A stretch of 64,000 nucleotides of DNA. Source: an uncultured Prevotella sp. GTDB taxonomy: Bacteria > Bacteroidota > Bacteroidia > Bacteroidales > Bacteroidaceae. Position numbers and translations under genes: made by a program. The number at the start of each line of letters is the position of its first letter. The stretch's first letter is position 1. This document shows, piece after piece, positions 50,173-60,112 of the stretch. The stretch covers positions 36,326 through 100,325 of the forward strand of contig CAKPYB010000010.1 of NCBI GenBank assembly GCA_934202525.1. Reading direction: 5' to 3'. Under the pieces are notes generated by a model. That model did no database searches. It was not told where the DNA came from and saw only the letters and a program-made list of their open reading frames with translations.

Positions 50173-50954
50173 CTGATACCTCCTTCCTGTTTACTGCCAT
50201 CACCTGCGATGAGGGTGGAGGCGCCGATGAGGAAGAGCATGATGAGCGAGAGGGCTGCACCGTAGTTCCACATCGAATTGTTGATGTTCTCCTGGATGGT
50301 GGTACCGAAGAGCTTGATGTTGTTCATCGTCAGCAGTTCGGAGATAGCGAAGGTAGAGATGGTTGGCATGAATACCATCAGGATGCCACTTGCTACGCCC
50401 GGCATGGAGAGGGGCAGAATGACCTTGAAGAACTGCTGCCAAGGCGATGCTCCCAGGTCTTCGGCTGCCTCAATATAACTGCGGTCCATCTTCTGCAGGG
50501 TGTTGTAGATAGGGTAAATCATGAATGGGATGAAGTTGTAGACCATACCGAACAGGAGGGCGCCTTCGCCCAGTGGAAGGTCGGCAAAATCGAAGAGGGC
50601 CACGGTGGCAAGTGTGCGCACCAGGATGTTTACCCACATTGGCAGGATGAAGAGCATGACGATGGTGTTGGCATACTTCATCTTGGTTTGTGTCAGAATA
50701 TAGGCTGCCGGATAGCCCAGCAGAATGCAGAGCAGGGTGTTGAGAAAGGCGATGCCTATCGAATACACAAAGGTGTTGATGGCTTCGGGGTGTGCCAGGA
50801 ACTTCTGGAAGTTGTAGAGCGTCAGGGCTCCGTTCTCATCGGTAAATGCGAACACTACGATGAGAAGCAATGGCAGTACCACAAATATCGCTGCAAAGAT
50901 GGCGTAAGGTATCGACCAGCTTTGTCGCGAAGAGATAAACTTGATAATGTTCAA
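50169..50954 (-). CDS. potB: spermidine/putrescine ABC transporter permease
   Basis: 261-residue permease with about six membrane segments and an EAA loop (AAEDLGASPWQQFFKVILPLSMPGVASG). It is the PotB partner of the downstream PotC. The 51-base gap before it (50955-51005) is an A/T-rich repeat of ataattaat words with no gene. Confidence 0.92.
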   Translation of the reverse strand: MNIIKFISSRQSWSIPYAIFAAIFVVLPLLLIVVFAFTDENGALTLYNFQKFLAHPEAINTFVYSIGIAFLNTLLCILLGYPAAYILTQTKMKYANTIVMLFILPMWVNILVRTLATVALFDFADLPLGEGALLFGMVYNFIPFMIYPIYNTLQKMDRSYIEAAEDLGASPWQQFFKVILPLSMPGVASGILMVFMPTISTFAISELLTMNNIKLFGTTIQENINNSMWNYGAALSLIMLFLIGASTLIAGDGSKQEGGIR

Positions 50955-51005
50955 TTTATAATTGATAATTAATAATTAATAATTTCCGTTTTTTCTTATT
51001 CCGAC

Positions 51006-52409
51006 TCATTCAAACGAAATATTCTCCTGAGGAATGGTGATAGCCACATGGTCGCCCAAATCCCATACATCCTGTGTATCTACATAGAGCTTCTCGCCCC
51101 AGTCGGTGTCGATGGTGAGATGATAGTGGTCGCCCTTGTAGAGAATGAAGCTGATGTCGCCTGTAAAGGTTCCTTCGCTCTCGTTGTCGAAGAGTTCTAT
51201 CTTGTTGAAAGGCACGTTCACCCGGATGGTTTGGTTTCCGTTTTCATCGGTCTGGATCTTGTCCTTCATTTCTGCCGGAATCTCTATCTGGTATTCGCAG
51301 CCCAGAAATTCTATCGTTCCGTCGCCGTTTACCTTTGCATCGAAGGTGTTGGTGATGCGCTCCTTCTTCATGATGTGAATATTGTCGGGTATCACGCTCA
51401 TTCCTATCGTCTGACCTACTTCGAAATGCTTGTAGTTCTGGATGAGAAATTCGTAGCCCTTCTCTGTTTCTGCCAGCATCTCGTAGTGTACTCCCTTGAA
51501 GATAGAAGAGGTTATCTTGCCCACAAACTGGGCATGGGCGGTATCGGTGGAAACTTCGATATCCTCAGGACGTATTACGACATCCACTTCCTGGTTGCAG
51601 CCGAAGCCCTTGTCTACACAAGGCAGTTCGGTACCTGCCACATTCACCAGACAGTCGTGGACCATCGTTCCGCAGAGAATATTGCTCTCGCCGATAAAAT
51701 CTGCAACAAAAGCATTGGCTGGTTCGTTGTAGATATCGGTAGGTGTACCTATCTGCTGTATCTCTCCCTCGCTCATCACCACGATGGTATTGCTCAGGGT
51801 GAGGGCTTCTTCCTGGTCGTGGGTTACGTATACGAAGGTTATACCCAGACGCTCGTGCATCTGCTTTAACTCCAGCTGCATGTCTTTACGCATCTTGAGG
51901 TCGAGTGCTGCAAGCGGTTCATCCAGGAGAAGAACTTCCGGTTCGTTGACGATGGCACGGGCGATGGCGATACGCTGCTGCTGACCGCCCGAAAGCGAGT
52001 TGACATCACGGTATTCATAGTCGCTCATGTTCACCATCTTCAGGGCACGTTTCACCTTCGGCAAAATCTCTTCCTTCGGTGTATTCTTGAGTTTCAGACC
52101 GAAGGCGATATTGTCGTAAACGTTGAGATGAGGGAACAGAGCGTATTTCTGGAATACCGTGTTCACGTTTCGCTTGTAAGGAGGAAGGTTAGTAATATCG
52201 TTGCCGGCGATGGTGATGATGCCTTCGCTGGCGGTTTCAAAACCTGCCAAAAGTCTCAATAATGTCGTTTTTCCGCATCCCGAAGGACCCAGAATGGTCA
52301 TAAATTCGCCCTTTCTCACATAGAGATTGATGTTGTTGAGGGCTGTTTTCTCGCCAAATCTTTTCGACACATTCTTAATATCTATGATATGCTGTGCTGT
52401 CTTGTTCAT
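51006..52409 (-). CDS. potA: spermidine/putrescine ABC transporter ATP-binding protein
   Basis: 467-residue ATPase. ATG at 52409 is chosen, since the longer frame begins upstream of the promoter box. Walker [17 protein letters not shown], signature [14 protein letters not shown], Walker [13 protein letters not shown] and switch histidine [13 protein letters not shown] are complete. The C-terminal TOBE region is longer than in E. coli PotA (about 370 residues total). It powers import of spermidine or putrescine with PotB and PotC. Confidence 0.94.
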   Translation of the reverse strand: MNKTAQHIIDIKNVSKRFGEKTALNNINLYVRKGEFMTILGPSGCGKTTLLRLLAGFETASEGIITIAGNDITNLPPYKRNVNTVFQKYALFPHLNVYDNIAFGLKLKNTPKEEILPKVKRALKMVNMSDYEYRDVNSLSGGQQQRIAIARAIVNEPEVLLLDEPLAALDLKMRKDMQLELKQMHERLGITFVYVTHDQEEALTLSNTIVVMSEGEIQQIGTPTDIYNEPANAFVADFIGESNILCGTMVHDCLVNVAGTELPCVDKGFGCNQEVDVVIRPEDIEVSTDTAHAQFVGKITSSIFKGVHYEMLAETEKGYEFLIQNYKHFEVGQTIGMSVIPDNIHIMKKERITNTFDAKVNGDGTIEFLGCEYQIEIPAEMKDKIQTDENGNQTIRVNVPFNKIELFDNESEGTFTGDISFILYKGDHYHLTIDTDWGEKLYVDTQDVWDLGDHVAITIPQENISFE

Positions 52410-52429
52410 TTTTGTTGTAAATTTGCGTG

Positions 52430-52487
52430 CAAAGTTACGCATTTTTCGATAAATATTGAAAGAAACAAAGAAAAAGTTGTATCTTTG
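52430..52487. promoter_or_regulatory. divergent promoters between potA and the SprT-like gene
   Basis: The minus-strand box TAACTTTG (52430-52437) points to potA. The plus-strand box TATCTTTG (52480-52487) with TTG at 52456-52458 (spacing 21) points to the SprT-like gene. The -33 of one lies next to the -7 of the other. Confidence 0.65.
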
Positions 52488-52546
52488 CAAACGTTTTGTA
52501 GTATCTGATATACAGAACTGAATAATTATTGAATAAATATACATAC

Positions 52547-53212
52547 ATGATTGTTACAATAGAATGGATGGAGGAGTGGTTCAGGCGTTTCGACCAGGAA
52601 TATTTCGGGGGAAAACTGCCTGTTCCTGAACTCGGACTTACTCATGCCAAGACTCGGTTGGGGCAACTTGCCTATAAGCGGGCCTCCAGATGGGGGCGCA
52701 CCAAACTCTACGATTTCAAACTCTCCATGTCTACTTATTATGATATGACCGACAAGCAGGCAAAGAGTGTCTTGCTCCACGAGATGATACATTACATCAT
52801 CGGTTATACGGGACTGAAAGATACCTCGGCACATGGTGTCGTGTTCAAGGGACTGATGGATAAGCTCAACAGCCAGTATGGCTGGGATATCAGAGTATCG
52901 ACATCCACCAAGGGTTGGAAGGTAAGCGAAACCGTAAAAAGCAGGAAAGAGAAGAAAGGACCTCAAATCTATCTGATGCTTGCCATCGAGATGAATGATG
53001 GAAGACATTATCTCTCGAGAGTGAATCCGAGTTTTGCCCGTCGCATCGAAAATCAACTAAAGACGGTCAGGGAAGTGGTTTCTCATCAGTGGTATACTAC
53101 GATGGAGAACTATTTCGAAGACTATCCGCAGGTGCGCAGTTTGAGAGGAAGGCGCATCTCGAAGACCGATTTCGGAAAGTTGCTCAATGTGCTCACTCCC
53201 TTTCAGCTGTAA
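52547..53212 (+). CDS. SprT-like zinc metallopeptidase-type protein
   Basis: 221 residues from ATG at 52547. HEMIH in [16 protein letters not shown] is the HExxH zinc site of SprT-like proteins, with [13 protein letters not shown] earlier, the usual first strand (FxxxLP). A C-terminal extension is basic and may bind nucleic acid. No signal peptide, so it should be cytoplasmic. It has its own promoter, divergent from potA. SprT homologues are linked to DNA-protein crosslink processing in other organisms; here that is inference. Confidence 0.8.
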   Translation: MIVTIEWMEEWFRRFDQEYFGGKLPVPELGLTHAKTRLGQLAYKRASRWGRTKLYDFKLSMSTYYDMTDKQAKSVLLHEMIHYIIGYTGLKDTSAHGVVFKGLMDKLNSQYGWDIRVSTSTKGWKVSETVKSRKEKKGPQIYLMLAIEMNDGRHYLSRVNPSFARRIENQLKTVREVVSHQWYTTMENYFEDYPQVRSLRGRRISKTDFGKLLNVLTPFQL

Positions 53213-53265
53213 TGTCGGGCGAATGTATAAGAAAAAGAATAACCAAAACTCATTAAAGATATAAA

Positions 53266-54207
53266 ATGAAAGAAACCTGGAAAATGATAGCCCTGCTGGC
53301 GATAGCCATTGGAGGACTGCTGGCTTATGCCTTTATTCCAGAGCAAGTGGCAGAAAACATTCCACTGAAACAGATTGCAATGGATGCGCTGACCGGTAAA
53401 AGCGAGGCAGAGCTTGCTGAAGAGGAAAAGGCTGACAGCATGATAAAGGAACCCGTGGATACGGCGGCGCAGCGAGTGCTGATCTTCGGCGACTCGATGT
53501 CGGAATATCTCGGTCTGCGACTGGCTGACTATGCCAACAAGAACGGTCACAAACTCACCTGTATCACCTGGGTGAGTTCGGGCACCAGAAACTGGGCTGC
53601 TACCGATACCCTGCAGCATTATATCCAACGTATCAAACCTACCCATGTCTTTGTATGTCTGGGCAGCAACGAACTGTATACGGCTGATATGAAGGGATGT
53701 GAAAAACGCATCCGTGCCATCTTGAGCAAGATTGGTAATATTCCGACGATATGGATCGGTCCGCCAAACTGGTGTGAGGATAATGGATATAACAAACTCC
53801 TCCGTGAGGTGATGGGACCACGAGGCTATTATCCTAGTTACAAACTTACCTTCGAACGCCAGAAAGACGGCCGGCATCCGACTATGGCTTCATCTGCCAT
53901 GTGGATGGATAAGATTGTAGAGTGGATGAATAGCGGTCATTGTGTGCATCCGTTCCGTTTGGAAATGCCGGATAAGCGTGACCGCAGATACAGACAGATT
54001 ACCATCTTGCCTCCTGGAACCAAACACAGGACTGACAGTACGGCTGTGAAGAAGGATTCTCTTTCTCGGCCTGTAGAGGGAACTGTGCCTGAAACCGCAG
54101 AAAGTCCTGCTGCAACCAAGGAACCTGCAACTGCAGGAAAAACGGCTCCGGCTGCTGACAAGACGGTTCCAGCGGTAAAGCATGTAAACCATAAAGACTC
54201 CGTATAA
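53266..54207 (+). CDS. membrane-anchored SGNH-type hydrolase
   Basis: 313-residue protein with an N-terminal membrane segment (MIALLAIAIGGLLAYAFI) and an SGNH/GDSL core: LIFGDSMSEYLGLRL (block I serine), LGSNEL (block III), and a block V histidine in GRHPT. The C-terminal 80 residues are a low-complexity A/P/T/K-rich tail. It lies 37 bases before the MBOAT gene, so the pair looks like an acetyltransferase system in which MBOAT moves acetyl groups across the membrane and the SGNH protein places them on a surface polymer (inference by analogy with AlgI/AlgX, PatA/PatB). Confidence 0.8.
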   Translation: MKETWKMIALLAIAIGGLLAYAFIPEQVAENIPLKQIAMDALTGKSEAELAEEEKADSMIKEPVDTAAQRVLIFGDSMSEYLGLRLADYANKNGHKLTCITWVSSGTRNWAATDTLQHYIQRIKPTHVFVCLGSNELYTADMKGCEKRIRAILSKIGNIPTIWIGPPNWCEDNGYNKLLREVMGPRGYYPSYKLTFERQKDGRHPTMASSAMWMDKIVEWMNSGHCVHPFRLEMPDKRDRRYRQITILPPGTKHRTDSTAVKKDSLSRPVEGTVPETAESPAATKEPATAGKTAPAADKTVPAVKHVNHKDSV

Positions 54208-54244
54208 GAAAGAGTTCAATAAATAATATCTTCAGAAAAGACAA

Positions 54245-55738
54245 ATGAATTATTCAACATTCGAAATAAGTGCCTTGTGGCATTGGATAGAGCGGCTGTT
54301 TGTTTATCAGGCAGATTCTCCGCTGATGATGGGCAGCATTCCGTTTGCGCTGCTCTTCATCTTCTTCCTTGCCATTTATACCCTGCTCAAGAGCTATTCG
54401 CGCACAGCCATGATGATGTATGTCATCTGCTTCAGCCTTTTCTTTGCCTATAAGGTGAACGGAATGGTGATGTGGATGCTGCCGCTTACGGCTTGCATCA
54501 ATTATGCCGTAACCCAGGAAATGAGACTGCATGAGGGGAAGGCACGCAAGGCGCTGCTCACCTTCGTAGTGCTTGTAGACCTGGCTCTGCTGTGCTATTT
54601 CAAATATACCAATTTCATCATAGGCGATATAGTCAACGAGATGTTCAGCACCAACTTCTCGCTGCAGTCTATCGCTCTGCCTGTAGGTATCTCGTTCTAT
54701 ACCTTCCAGGCTATCAGCTATGCGGTAGATACCTATAAGCGTAAGTTTGACATGGAGGTAACGCTCCTGGAATATTGCTTCTATCTCACCTTCTTTCCGC
54801 TGCTGATGGCGGGTCCTATCACCCGTGCCGCTAACTTGATTCCCAGACTGAAACGAAACGAGCAGGCTTCCAGCAGAATGCTGTGGACGGGACTCTTCCT
54901 CATCATGCTGGGACTGGTCAAGAAGAATATGCTGAGCGATTATATAGCACAGTTCAACAACTGGGTGTTTGATGCACCGCAAACCTTCTCGGGTTTTGAG
55001 AATCTGGCAGCACTCTTCGGCTATCCTGTCCAGATCTTCCTCGATTTCTCGGGATACAGCGATATGAGTATCGGTGTGGCAGCCATCTTGGGTTTCTATC
55101 TGCCCGACAACTTTTATTTCCCTTACCGCTCGCTCTCGGTTACCGAGTTCTGGCGTCGCTGGCACATCTCGCTTTCCTTCTGGTTCCGCGATTATGTGTA
55201 TATTCCGCTGGGTGGAAACCGGAAGGGAAAGGTGCGCATGTATTTCAACAACTTCCTCACCATGCTGGTGGCAGGCTTATGGCATGGCTCTTCCTGGATG
55301 TTCGTCATTTGGGGTGCTCTCCATGGTTTCGGACTTGTGGTGCATAAGTTCTTCAGCCGTCAGTTGGACATTAGCATTCCCCGTACGCTGGTGGGCAATT
55401 CCCTCAGCTGGCTCATCACCTATTTATATATATGCTTTGCATGGTCGTTCTTCCGTGCCAAGGATTTGGGTGTGCTGGGGAAGATGTATGATAAGGTGGC
55501 AAATGATTTCAGTATCGATTATCTGGTGCCTTTCTTCCATGCCCGTCCTGCCTGGACTCTTTGCATCATCGGTGTCATGCTGAGCTATCTCTTTACCGAG
55601 CGCCAGTATCACCGTCTTCAGGCGCGGTTCATCCTTCTGCCTTGGGTGGCTAAACTGCTGCTCTTCATCATCTGTCTGCAGATGGTAGTTGAGGTTTCTC
55701 AGGAGAGTGTACAGCCGTTCATTTATTATCAGTTCTAG
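54245..55738 (+). CDS. MBOAT family O-acyltransferase (AlgI-like)
   Basis: 497-residue membrane protein with about ten hydrophobic segments. Family marks: ALPVGISFYTFQAISYAVDTYK, SVTEFWRRWHISLSFWFRDYVYIPLGGNRKG and VAGLWHGSSWMFVIWGALHG with the catalytic histidine in LWHG. It is the AlgI/DltB type that exports acyl groups to surface polysaccharide or wall polymers. Coupled with the upstream SGNH gene. Confidence 0.93.
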   Translation: MNYSTFEISALWHWIERLFVYQADSPLMMGSIPFALLFIFFLAIYTLLKSYSRTAMMMYVICFSLFFAYKVNGMVMWMLPLTACINYAVTQEMRLHEGKARKALLTFVVLVDLALLCYFKYTNFIIGDIVNEMFSTNFSLQSIALPVGISFYTFQAISYAVDTYKRKFDMEVTLLEYCFYLTFFPLLMAGPITRAANLIPRLKRNEQASSRMLWTGLFLIMLGLVKKNMLSDYIAQFNNWVFDAPQTFSGFENLAALFGYPVQIFLDFSGYSDMSIGVAAILGFYLPDNFYFPYRSLSVTEFWRRWHISLSFWFRDYVYIPLGGNRKGKVRMYFNNFLTMLVAGLWHGSSWMFVIWGALHGFGLVVHKFFSRQLDISIPRTLVGNSLSWLITYLYICFAWSFFRAKDLGVLGKMYDKVANDFSIDYLVPFFHARPAWTLCIIGVMLSYLFTERQYHRLQARFILLPWVAKLLLFIICLQMVVEVSQESVQPFIYYQF

Positions 55739-55859
55739 TCTTTTATGGTTAATTTTCTGTAATAAAATCTTGCTTTATGGACTTGATACTGGAAAATGAT
55801 GTAATTTTGTAGGTTGAAGCATATATATTTGAAGTAACAGACATAAACAGAAAAATTGT

Positions 55860-56858
55860 ATGAAGAAACTATTATTCTTTTTGCTCCTGATGACGGCTGT
55901 CGTCGGTAGAGCACAGACATCGCTTGACTTGCTGCCAGCAGGCACCGAGGCTCCCGATTTCACGATTACTGACAGTAAGACGGGTAAGAAAATCTTCCAA
56001 CTCTCAGATAAGAAGACTCAGAAGGATAAAGACGGAAAGACGGTTCCGGGTGTCTGGACCGTGCTCGATTTCTGGGCTTCCTGGTGTCCAGACTGCAGAA
56101 GAGACATGCCGATGGTGAAGGCTATCTATGACAAATACAATACCAAGATCCAGGTAGTGGGTGTTTCTTTTGATACCGATGAGGCTAAGATGAAGAAATA
56201 TCTGGGCGATAATCAGTATACCTGGTTGCAATACTGTGAGTTTAAGAAATGGAAGGAAACTAAGATTTCCAAGGATTATCACATCTCGTGGATTCCTACT
56301 TCTTATCTTATCAATCCGGAAGGTAAGGTTGCATTCTCTACCGTGAAGGCGGAGGAGATGATGAAGAAACTGGATTCGCTCGACCAGACAGGAGCATTGA
56401 AACCTGCTCAGATGCAGACTGCTCTCAAGAAGGTGTATAATGAAAGCATCGATCCGATGGCTCAGATTGATGAGGCTTTGGCTAAAGCCAAGAAGAATGG
56501 CAAGTTTGTTATCTGTCAGGTAGGCGGTAACTGGTGTCCATGGTGCTTGAAGTTTGCAGATTTTGTAGAGAAGAATGCTGCGGTCAACAAGATGGTGAAT
56601 GATCATTTCGAATATATTCATGTAAACTACAATCGCAGAAAAACTGCCGGTGATGCGGCGGTGAAGAAGGCTGAGCAGCTGATGAAACGACTGAACAATC
56701 CTCAGCGTTTCGGATTCCCGGTCTTTGTGGTGCTTGATGAAACCGGAAAGGTTCTCCATATCCAGGATTCCAGTTTCCTGGAAGAGGGTAAGGGATATAA
56801 CGAAGAAAAGGTGCTCAGATTCCTGAAAAGCTGGACACCTCAGGCTGTAAAAGGATAA
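55860..56858 (+). CDS. secreted protein with two thioredoxin-like domains
   Basis: 332-residue protein with a signal peptide (LLFFLLLMTAVVGRA). The first domain is TlpA/AhpC-like: GTEAPDFTITD and WASWCPDCRRDMP, with the CxxC pair near residue 77. The second domain is thioredoxin-like: GGNWCPWCLKFADFVEKN with its CxxC near residue 224. Both pairs are intact, so it probably works as a periplasmic oxidoreductase. The tandem of two different Trx folds in one chain is uncommon. A perfect palindromic terminator follows. Confidence 0.88.
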   Translation: MKKLLFFLLLMTAVVGRAQTSLDLLPAGTEAPDFTITDSKTGKKIFQLSDKKTQKDKDGKTVPGVWTVLDFWASWCPDCRRDMPMVKAIYDKYNTKIQVVGVSFDTDEAKMKKYLGDNQYTWLQYCEFKKWKETKISKDYHISWIPTSYLINPEGKVAFSTVKAEEMMKKLDSLDQTGALKPAQMQTALKKVYNESIDPMAQIDEALAKAKKNGKFVICQVGGNWCPWCLKFADFVEKNAAVNKMVNDHFEYIHVNYNRRKTAGDAAVKKAEQLMKRLNNPQRFGFPVFVVLDETGKVLHIQDSSFLEEGKGYNEEKVLRFLKSWTPQAVKG

Positions 56859-56860
56859 AG

Positions 56861-56898
56861 AAAGAGGGTGTGTCATAAATTTATGACACACCCTCTTT
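56861..56898. terminator. perfect 38-base palindrome, terminator family copy 3
   Basis: The 38 bases from 56861 to 56898 are a perfect palindrome of two 19-base halves. It sits between two converging genes and is close to the hairpins at 26143 and 26651. It can end both transcripts. Confidence 0.9.
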
Positions 56899-56915
56899 CT
56901 AGTGTTATTTGTAAT

Positions 56916-57791
56916 TTACATCTCCGCTTTCAGCAACTGTATCTCCTCTGCAGACAGTCCCGTTATCTCCAAGACAGTCGCTTCATTCATACCCTTTGCC
57001 AGCATCTTTCTTGCAATCTCAAAGTTTCGCTGGGTTATGCCTTCTGCTATTCCTTCCCGCTTGGCGGTATCAACGGAATTTTTGATGTCGCGATAGGCCA
57101 TCTTGCTGGCTTCATACTCACGCAACTCCTGCTGGGTAAACTTGGATATCTCAGCTTCTTCGAAAAGACGGTCAAAGACTTTGTCACATAACTCCTTAGG
57201 ACGTTGGGTAAGTTTGTAGAGATTTTTCAGCGCATAAAGCCATTTGTCGTAAAGTGTCTCTAGTTCCTCTAGGGATTTGTCAAATTTAGCAATCTCAACA
57301 TAGATGAATTCCAACTTATCGTAGAACACCTTGTGAGTGGCGGTATCGCAAAGCTGCACGCTATGGCGAATCTTTTCCTTTTCGAAAGCATCTTCATTCA
57401 TGTCGAAGTTGAGCAAAGCAACTGTATAGACATGATTGAGTTTGAAATCCCAATCCTTTCCCTTTGGTGCTTGTTCACGGATAGGGAATGTGGAATAGAA
57501 CAGAGAACGGTCCTTGAAGTAAGTCTGATAGGCATTCTGCATTTCAACGATAAACTTCTCTCCGTTTTCTCCTTCACAGTATACGTCAAAGATAGCCTTG
57601 CGGTCAGCATAGACATCGCCTACATGTTCAGGGTTCAGATACTTCACATCCTTAACAACCTGTTTGCCATCAAACAAGCTGTTGAGAAAACAAATCAGCA
57701 AATCCTTATTCATTGCTGTTCCGAAAATTCGCTTGAAACCGAAGTCTGTAAGCAAACTGATATATCTTTCTTCTACCTGTTTCATAATCAT
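56916..57791 (-). CDS. Rpn family recombination-promoting nuclease
   Basis: 291-residue protein of the PD-(D/E)XK transposase-like Rpn family. LTDFGFKRIFGT, ERYISLL and the catalytic core AIFDVYCEGENGEKFIVEMQNAY (D, ExQ) are visible. The C-terminal part has the tandem EGIAEG and the MLAKGMNEATVLEITGLSAEEI motif common in these proteins. They promote recombination and horizontal exchange in E. coli; some act as phage defence toxins. It is isolated, with converging neighbours. Confidence 0.9.
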   Translation of the reverse strand: MIMKQVEERYISLLTDFGFKRIFGTAMNKDLLICFLNSLFDGKQVVKDVKYLNPEHVGDVYADRKAIFDVYCEGENGEKFIVEMQNAYQTYFKDRSLFYSTFPIREQAPKGKDWDFKLNHVYTVALLNFDMNEDAFEKEKIRHSVQLCDTATHKVFYDKLEFIYVEIAKFDKSLEELETLYDKWLYALKNLYKLTQRPKELCDKVFDRLFEEAEISKFTQQELREYEASKMAYRDIKNSVDTAKREGIAEGITQRNFEIARKMLAKGMNEATVLEITGLSAEEIQLLKAEM

Positions 57792-57909
57792 CTGTTTTAA
57801 AATGCTACCGCAAAGTTACGACTTTATTTTCATATCAGCAAGAGTTTTCTGATAAAAGTTTTAAAAATGTTATGCCCACCAGTTCTTTATGGGAAACGGC
57901 AAGGGGCTG

Positions 57910-60096
57910 TTATTTTACAGCTACCTTTCTGCCGGCTACGATATAGATTCCTGGACGCAGGTTAACCTGGGCAGGAACACCGGCTGAAACGGATACCTTG
58001 GTGATAAACTGGCCTCCGATACTGTAAACTGGAATCAACTTGGATTCTGCTGATACAATCGTGAGTACACCGGCAGCAGAATTGATACGGATATTGTTCT
58101 GGGCGGTTACCTGACTGATGCCTGTACTCTCGCCAGCACCAATCTGACCAACCTTGAACTTCACTCCATCCAATAAGATTTCGCCATCACGGTCGGTTAC
58201 CCAAACATACATTTCATTTGCTGTCTGCTTTAATGTAATGGTGCGGGTTGTAGACTCACCTGCCGGTACACACATGTATTCCTCAGCGCTGCTTGAGCCT
58301 TCTTTAAAAGTAGGCTTTGTGCTGGTTTTGCTGGTGTAGACGTTTATCAGACCGAGATATTCGCGCTTGCTGTCATTCCTGATGGTAATATCAAACGAAT
58401 TGTCCATTTTAAGCCGGATTGCCTCGTTGCTCTTTAAGTCTGCCGAAAGTTTGTTGCCATTCAGCATAAGCGATGTGGCTGTAGCTTCCAGCTCGAACGG
58501 AACAACGTTCTCCATATAGGCACATACATCCCATGTCTTACCATTGTCAATACTGTAGATTTCGTAAAGAACGGTGGTGCCAACAGGGAAGGCATAGTTG
58601 AGGTTGAAATCAATAATGTTGAGTTCATATCCTTCCTCAGGATCCATCGCATTCATGGCTATTTTCTCGCTCTGCGTGATTGGCGTATACGATCCGTCAT
58701 CATTTCTGATACCAAGAGCAGCTAAGCCTTCGAACTTATTATAGGTTGGATTAGATAACACAGGAGTAACCGTTAGCGAAAATTCCTCTGATGCATTCTT
58801 GCGCTCGCCCTTGGTGATGTTGCATTTTCTGTAATCTTCATAGGCATCAGCGTAAAGAGAATGTTCTTTTACCAGCGGCTCATCCTTGATTCCGTTATCC
58901 GGCGCTATACCGATGATGATAGAGCAGTCGCGGTTATATCCGTTAGCAGATTCTCCGGCACCTGTTCCACGGACAGAAGGGTCGAGGAGGGTGATGTCGA
59001 AATAACCGTCGCTGTAGCCTGACCAACCCCAGTTGATGTGATAGAGACCTTCTCCGTCAGAACCATCGCATACAAACTGGTGACCACTTTCATCAGAAGC
59101 AGCACCGCCATAGAGGATAGGACGCTTAGCCTCCAGCTCCCGGTCGAGAATCTCCTTCCATTCTGCCAGCGTATAGAATGAACGGTAAACCTCTTGCAAG
59201 AGGTCTGCATCATAACCGAAATAGGTTGACATCTCTTCCGGGAGTACCCACGCACCCGAAGAAGGTCCGTAATCCATCTGTACTGCCGCTCCGCAATGGA
59301 ACATCAGTTTGGCTACTGCATCGGCTTGAGTGGCGGTGTATTTCCCCTTGGTATAAGTTGGGAGCATATTGTTCCAATCATATTTCTCACCCTTGCTGAT
59401 GGCATTTACTCTGAGCTTATTGGTTGTGGTGGTATAAGCTGGAATGGTAGCCTTCAGTTCTTTAGGATACTGATAATACATCATCACCTGTGCCATGGCT
59501 GTAGCTACACATCCTGTAGCACTCACCTTAGAACCTCTATATTTAGGACACATCTTATTATAAGGTGTCAGCTGGTCCCAGGCAATATCTCCCAAGAGCG
59601 GCGCTATTTTGGGTTGCTGATAACGGGCATCAGCCTTCAGCGCTCTCTGCTCAGCCAAAATCTTTCTGGCTTTGGCATCACCCTGGGTGAAGGCTGCAAC
59701 AAACTTCTGATAAGCTTTCAGAAACGCTGCACATCCTTCTGTCTTCATCAGATTCTCAGAGTTGCCATGAGCCGAATAGCCCACAATCTCCGGCAGTTCA
59801 TCATCGCCCGAAACAATGGTGAATCCTTTGTCAGAACCGTTGTCAAAAACATAATAGCTGGTAGTGCTCTCTGAAGAACTGCTACCATTCAGCAGATATT
59901 GCTTTCTTGCCTTGCTTACCTGCTGCTGATCCATTACGATGCCCTGCAGGGTAGCCTGGCGCTCGGCAATGGCTTGCGCCTGTTGGAAACTGCGAGGTCC
60001 TGCCCATGCCAGAATCTGAAAAAGCGTAAGGCCTACTGCCAGTAGTGCCGTACGCTTTATCTTCAACTTCATAGAATGAAAGTTGGTCTGTTTCAT
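57910..60096 (-). CDS. C10 family cysteine peptidase (streptopain-like), secreted
   Basis: 728-residue peptidase of family C10. A signal peptide (RTALLAVGLTLFQILAWA) and a propeptide of about 120 residues precede the catalytic domain: SATGCVATAMAQVMMYYQYP holds the cysteine, and GHQFVCDGSDGEGLYHINWGWSGYSDGYF the histidine and nearby tryptophans. The C-terminal part is a set of beta domains ending VNLRPGIYIVAGRKVAVK, similar to type IX secretion sorting tails. It likely cuts host or dietary proteins outside the cell. Two ATGs near the start (60096 and 60072) are both possible. Confidence 0.92.
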   Translation of the reverse strand: MKQTNFHSMKLKIKRTALLAVGLTLFQILAWAGPRSFQQAQAIAERQATLQGIVMDQQQVSKARKQYLLNGSSSSESTTSYYVFDNGSDKGFTIVSGDDELPEIVGYSAHGNSENLMKTEGCAAFLKAYQKFVAAFTQGDAKARKILAEQRALKADARYQQPKIAPLLGDIAWDQLTPYNKMCPKYRGSKVSATGCVATAMAQVMMYYQYPKELKATIPAYTTTTNKLRVNAISKGEKYDWNNMLPTYTKGKYTATQADAVAKLMFHCGAAVQMDYGPSSGAWVLPEEMSTYFGYDADLLQEVYRSFYTLAEWKEILDRELEAKRPILYGGAASDESGHQFVCDGSDGEGLYHINWGWSGYSDGYFDITLLDPSVRGTGAGESANGYNRDCSIIIGIAPDNGIKDEPLVKEHSLYADAYEDYRKCNITKGERKNASEEFSLTVTPVLSNPTYNKFEGLAALGIRNDDGSYTPITQSEKIAMNAMDPEEGYELNIIDFNLNYAFPVGTTVLYEIYSIDNGKTWDVCAYMENVVPFELEATATSLMLNGNKLSADLKSNEAIRLKMDNSFDITIRNDSKREYLGLINVYTSKTSTKPTFKEGSSSAEEYMCVPAGESTTRTITLKQTANEMYVWVTDRDGEILLDGVKFKVGQIGAGESTGISQVTAQNNIRINSAAGVLTIVSAESKLIPVYSIGGQFITKVSVSAGVPAQVNLRPGIYIVAGRKVAVK

Positions 60097-60112
60097 ATTG
60101 TAATTTTATGTA

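Noticed and set aside
54254..55165. Open frame of about 300 residues antisense to the MBOAT gene
   Set aside because: It is opposite a certain membrane protein and is rich in H, R and Q as antisense frames often are.
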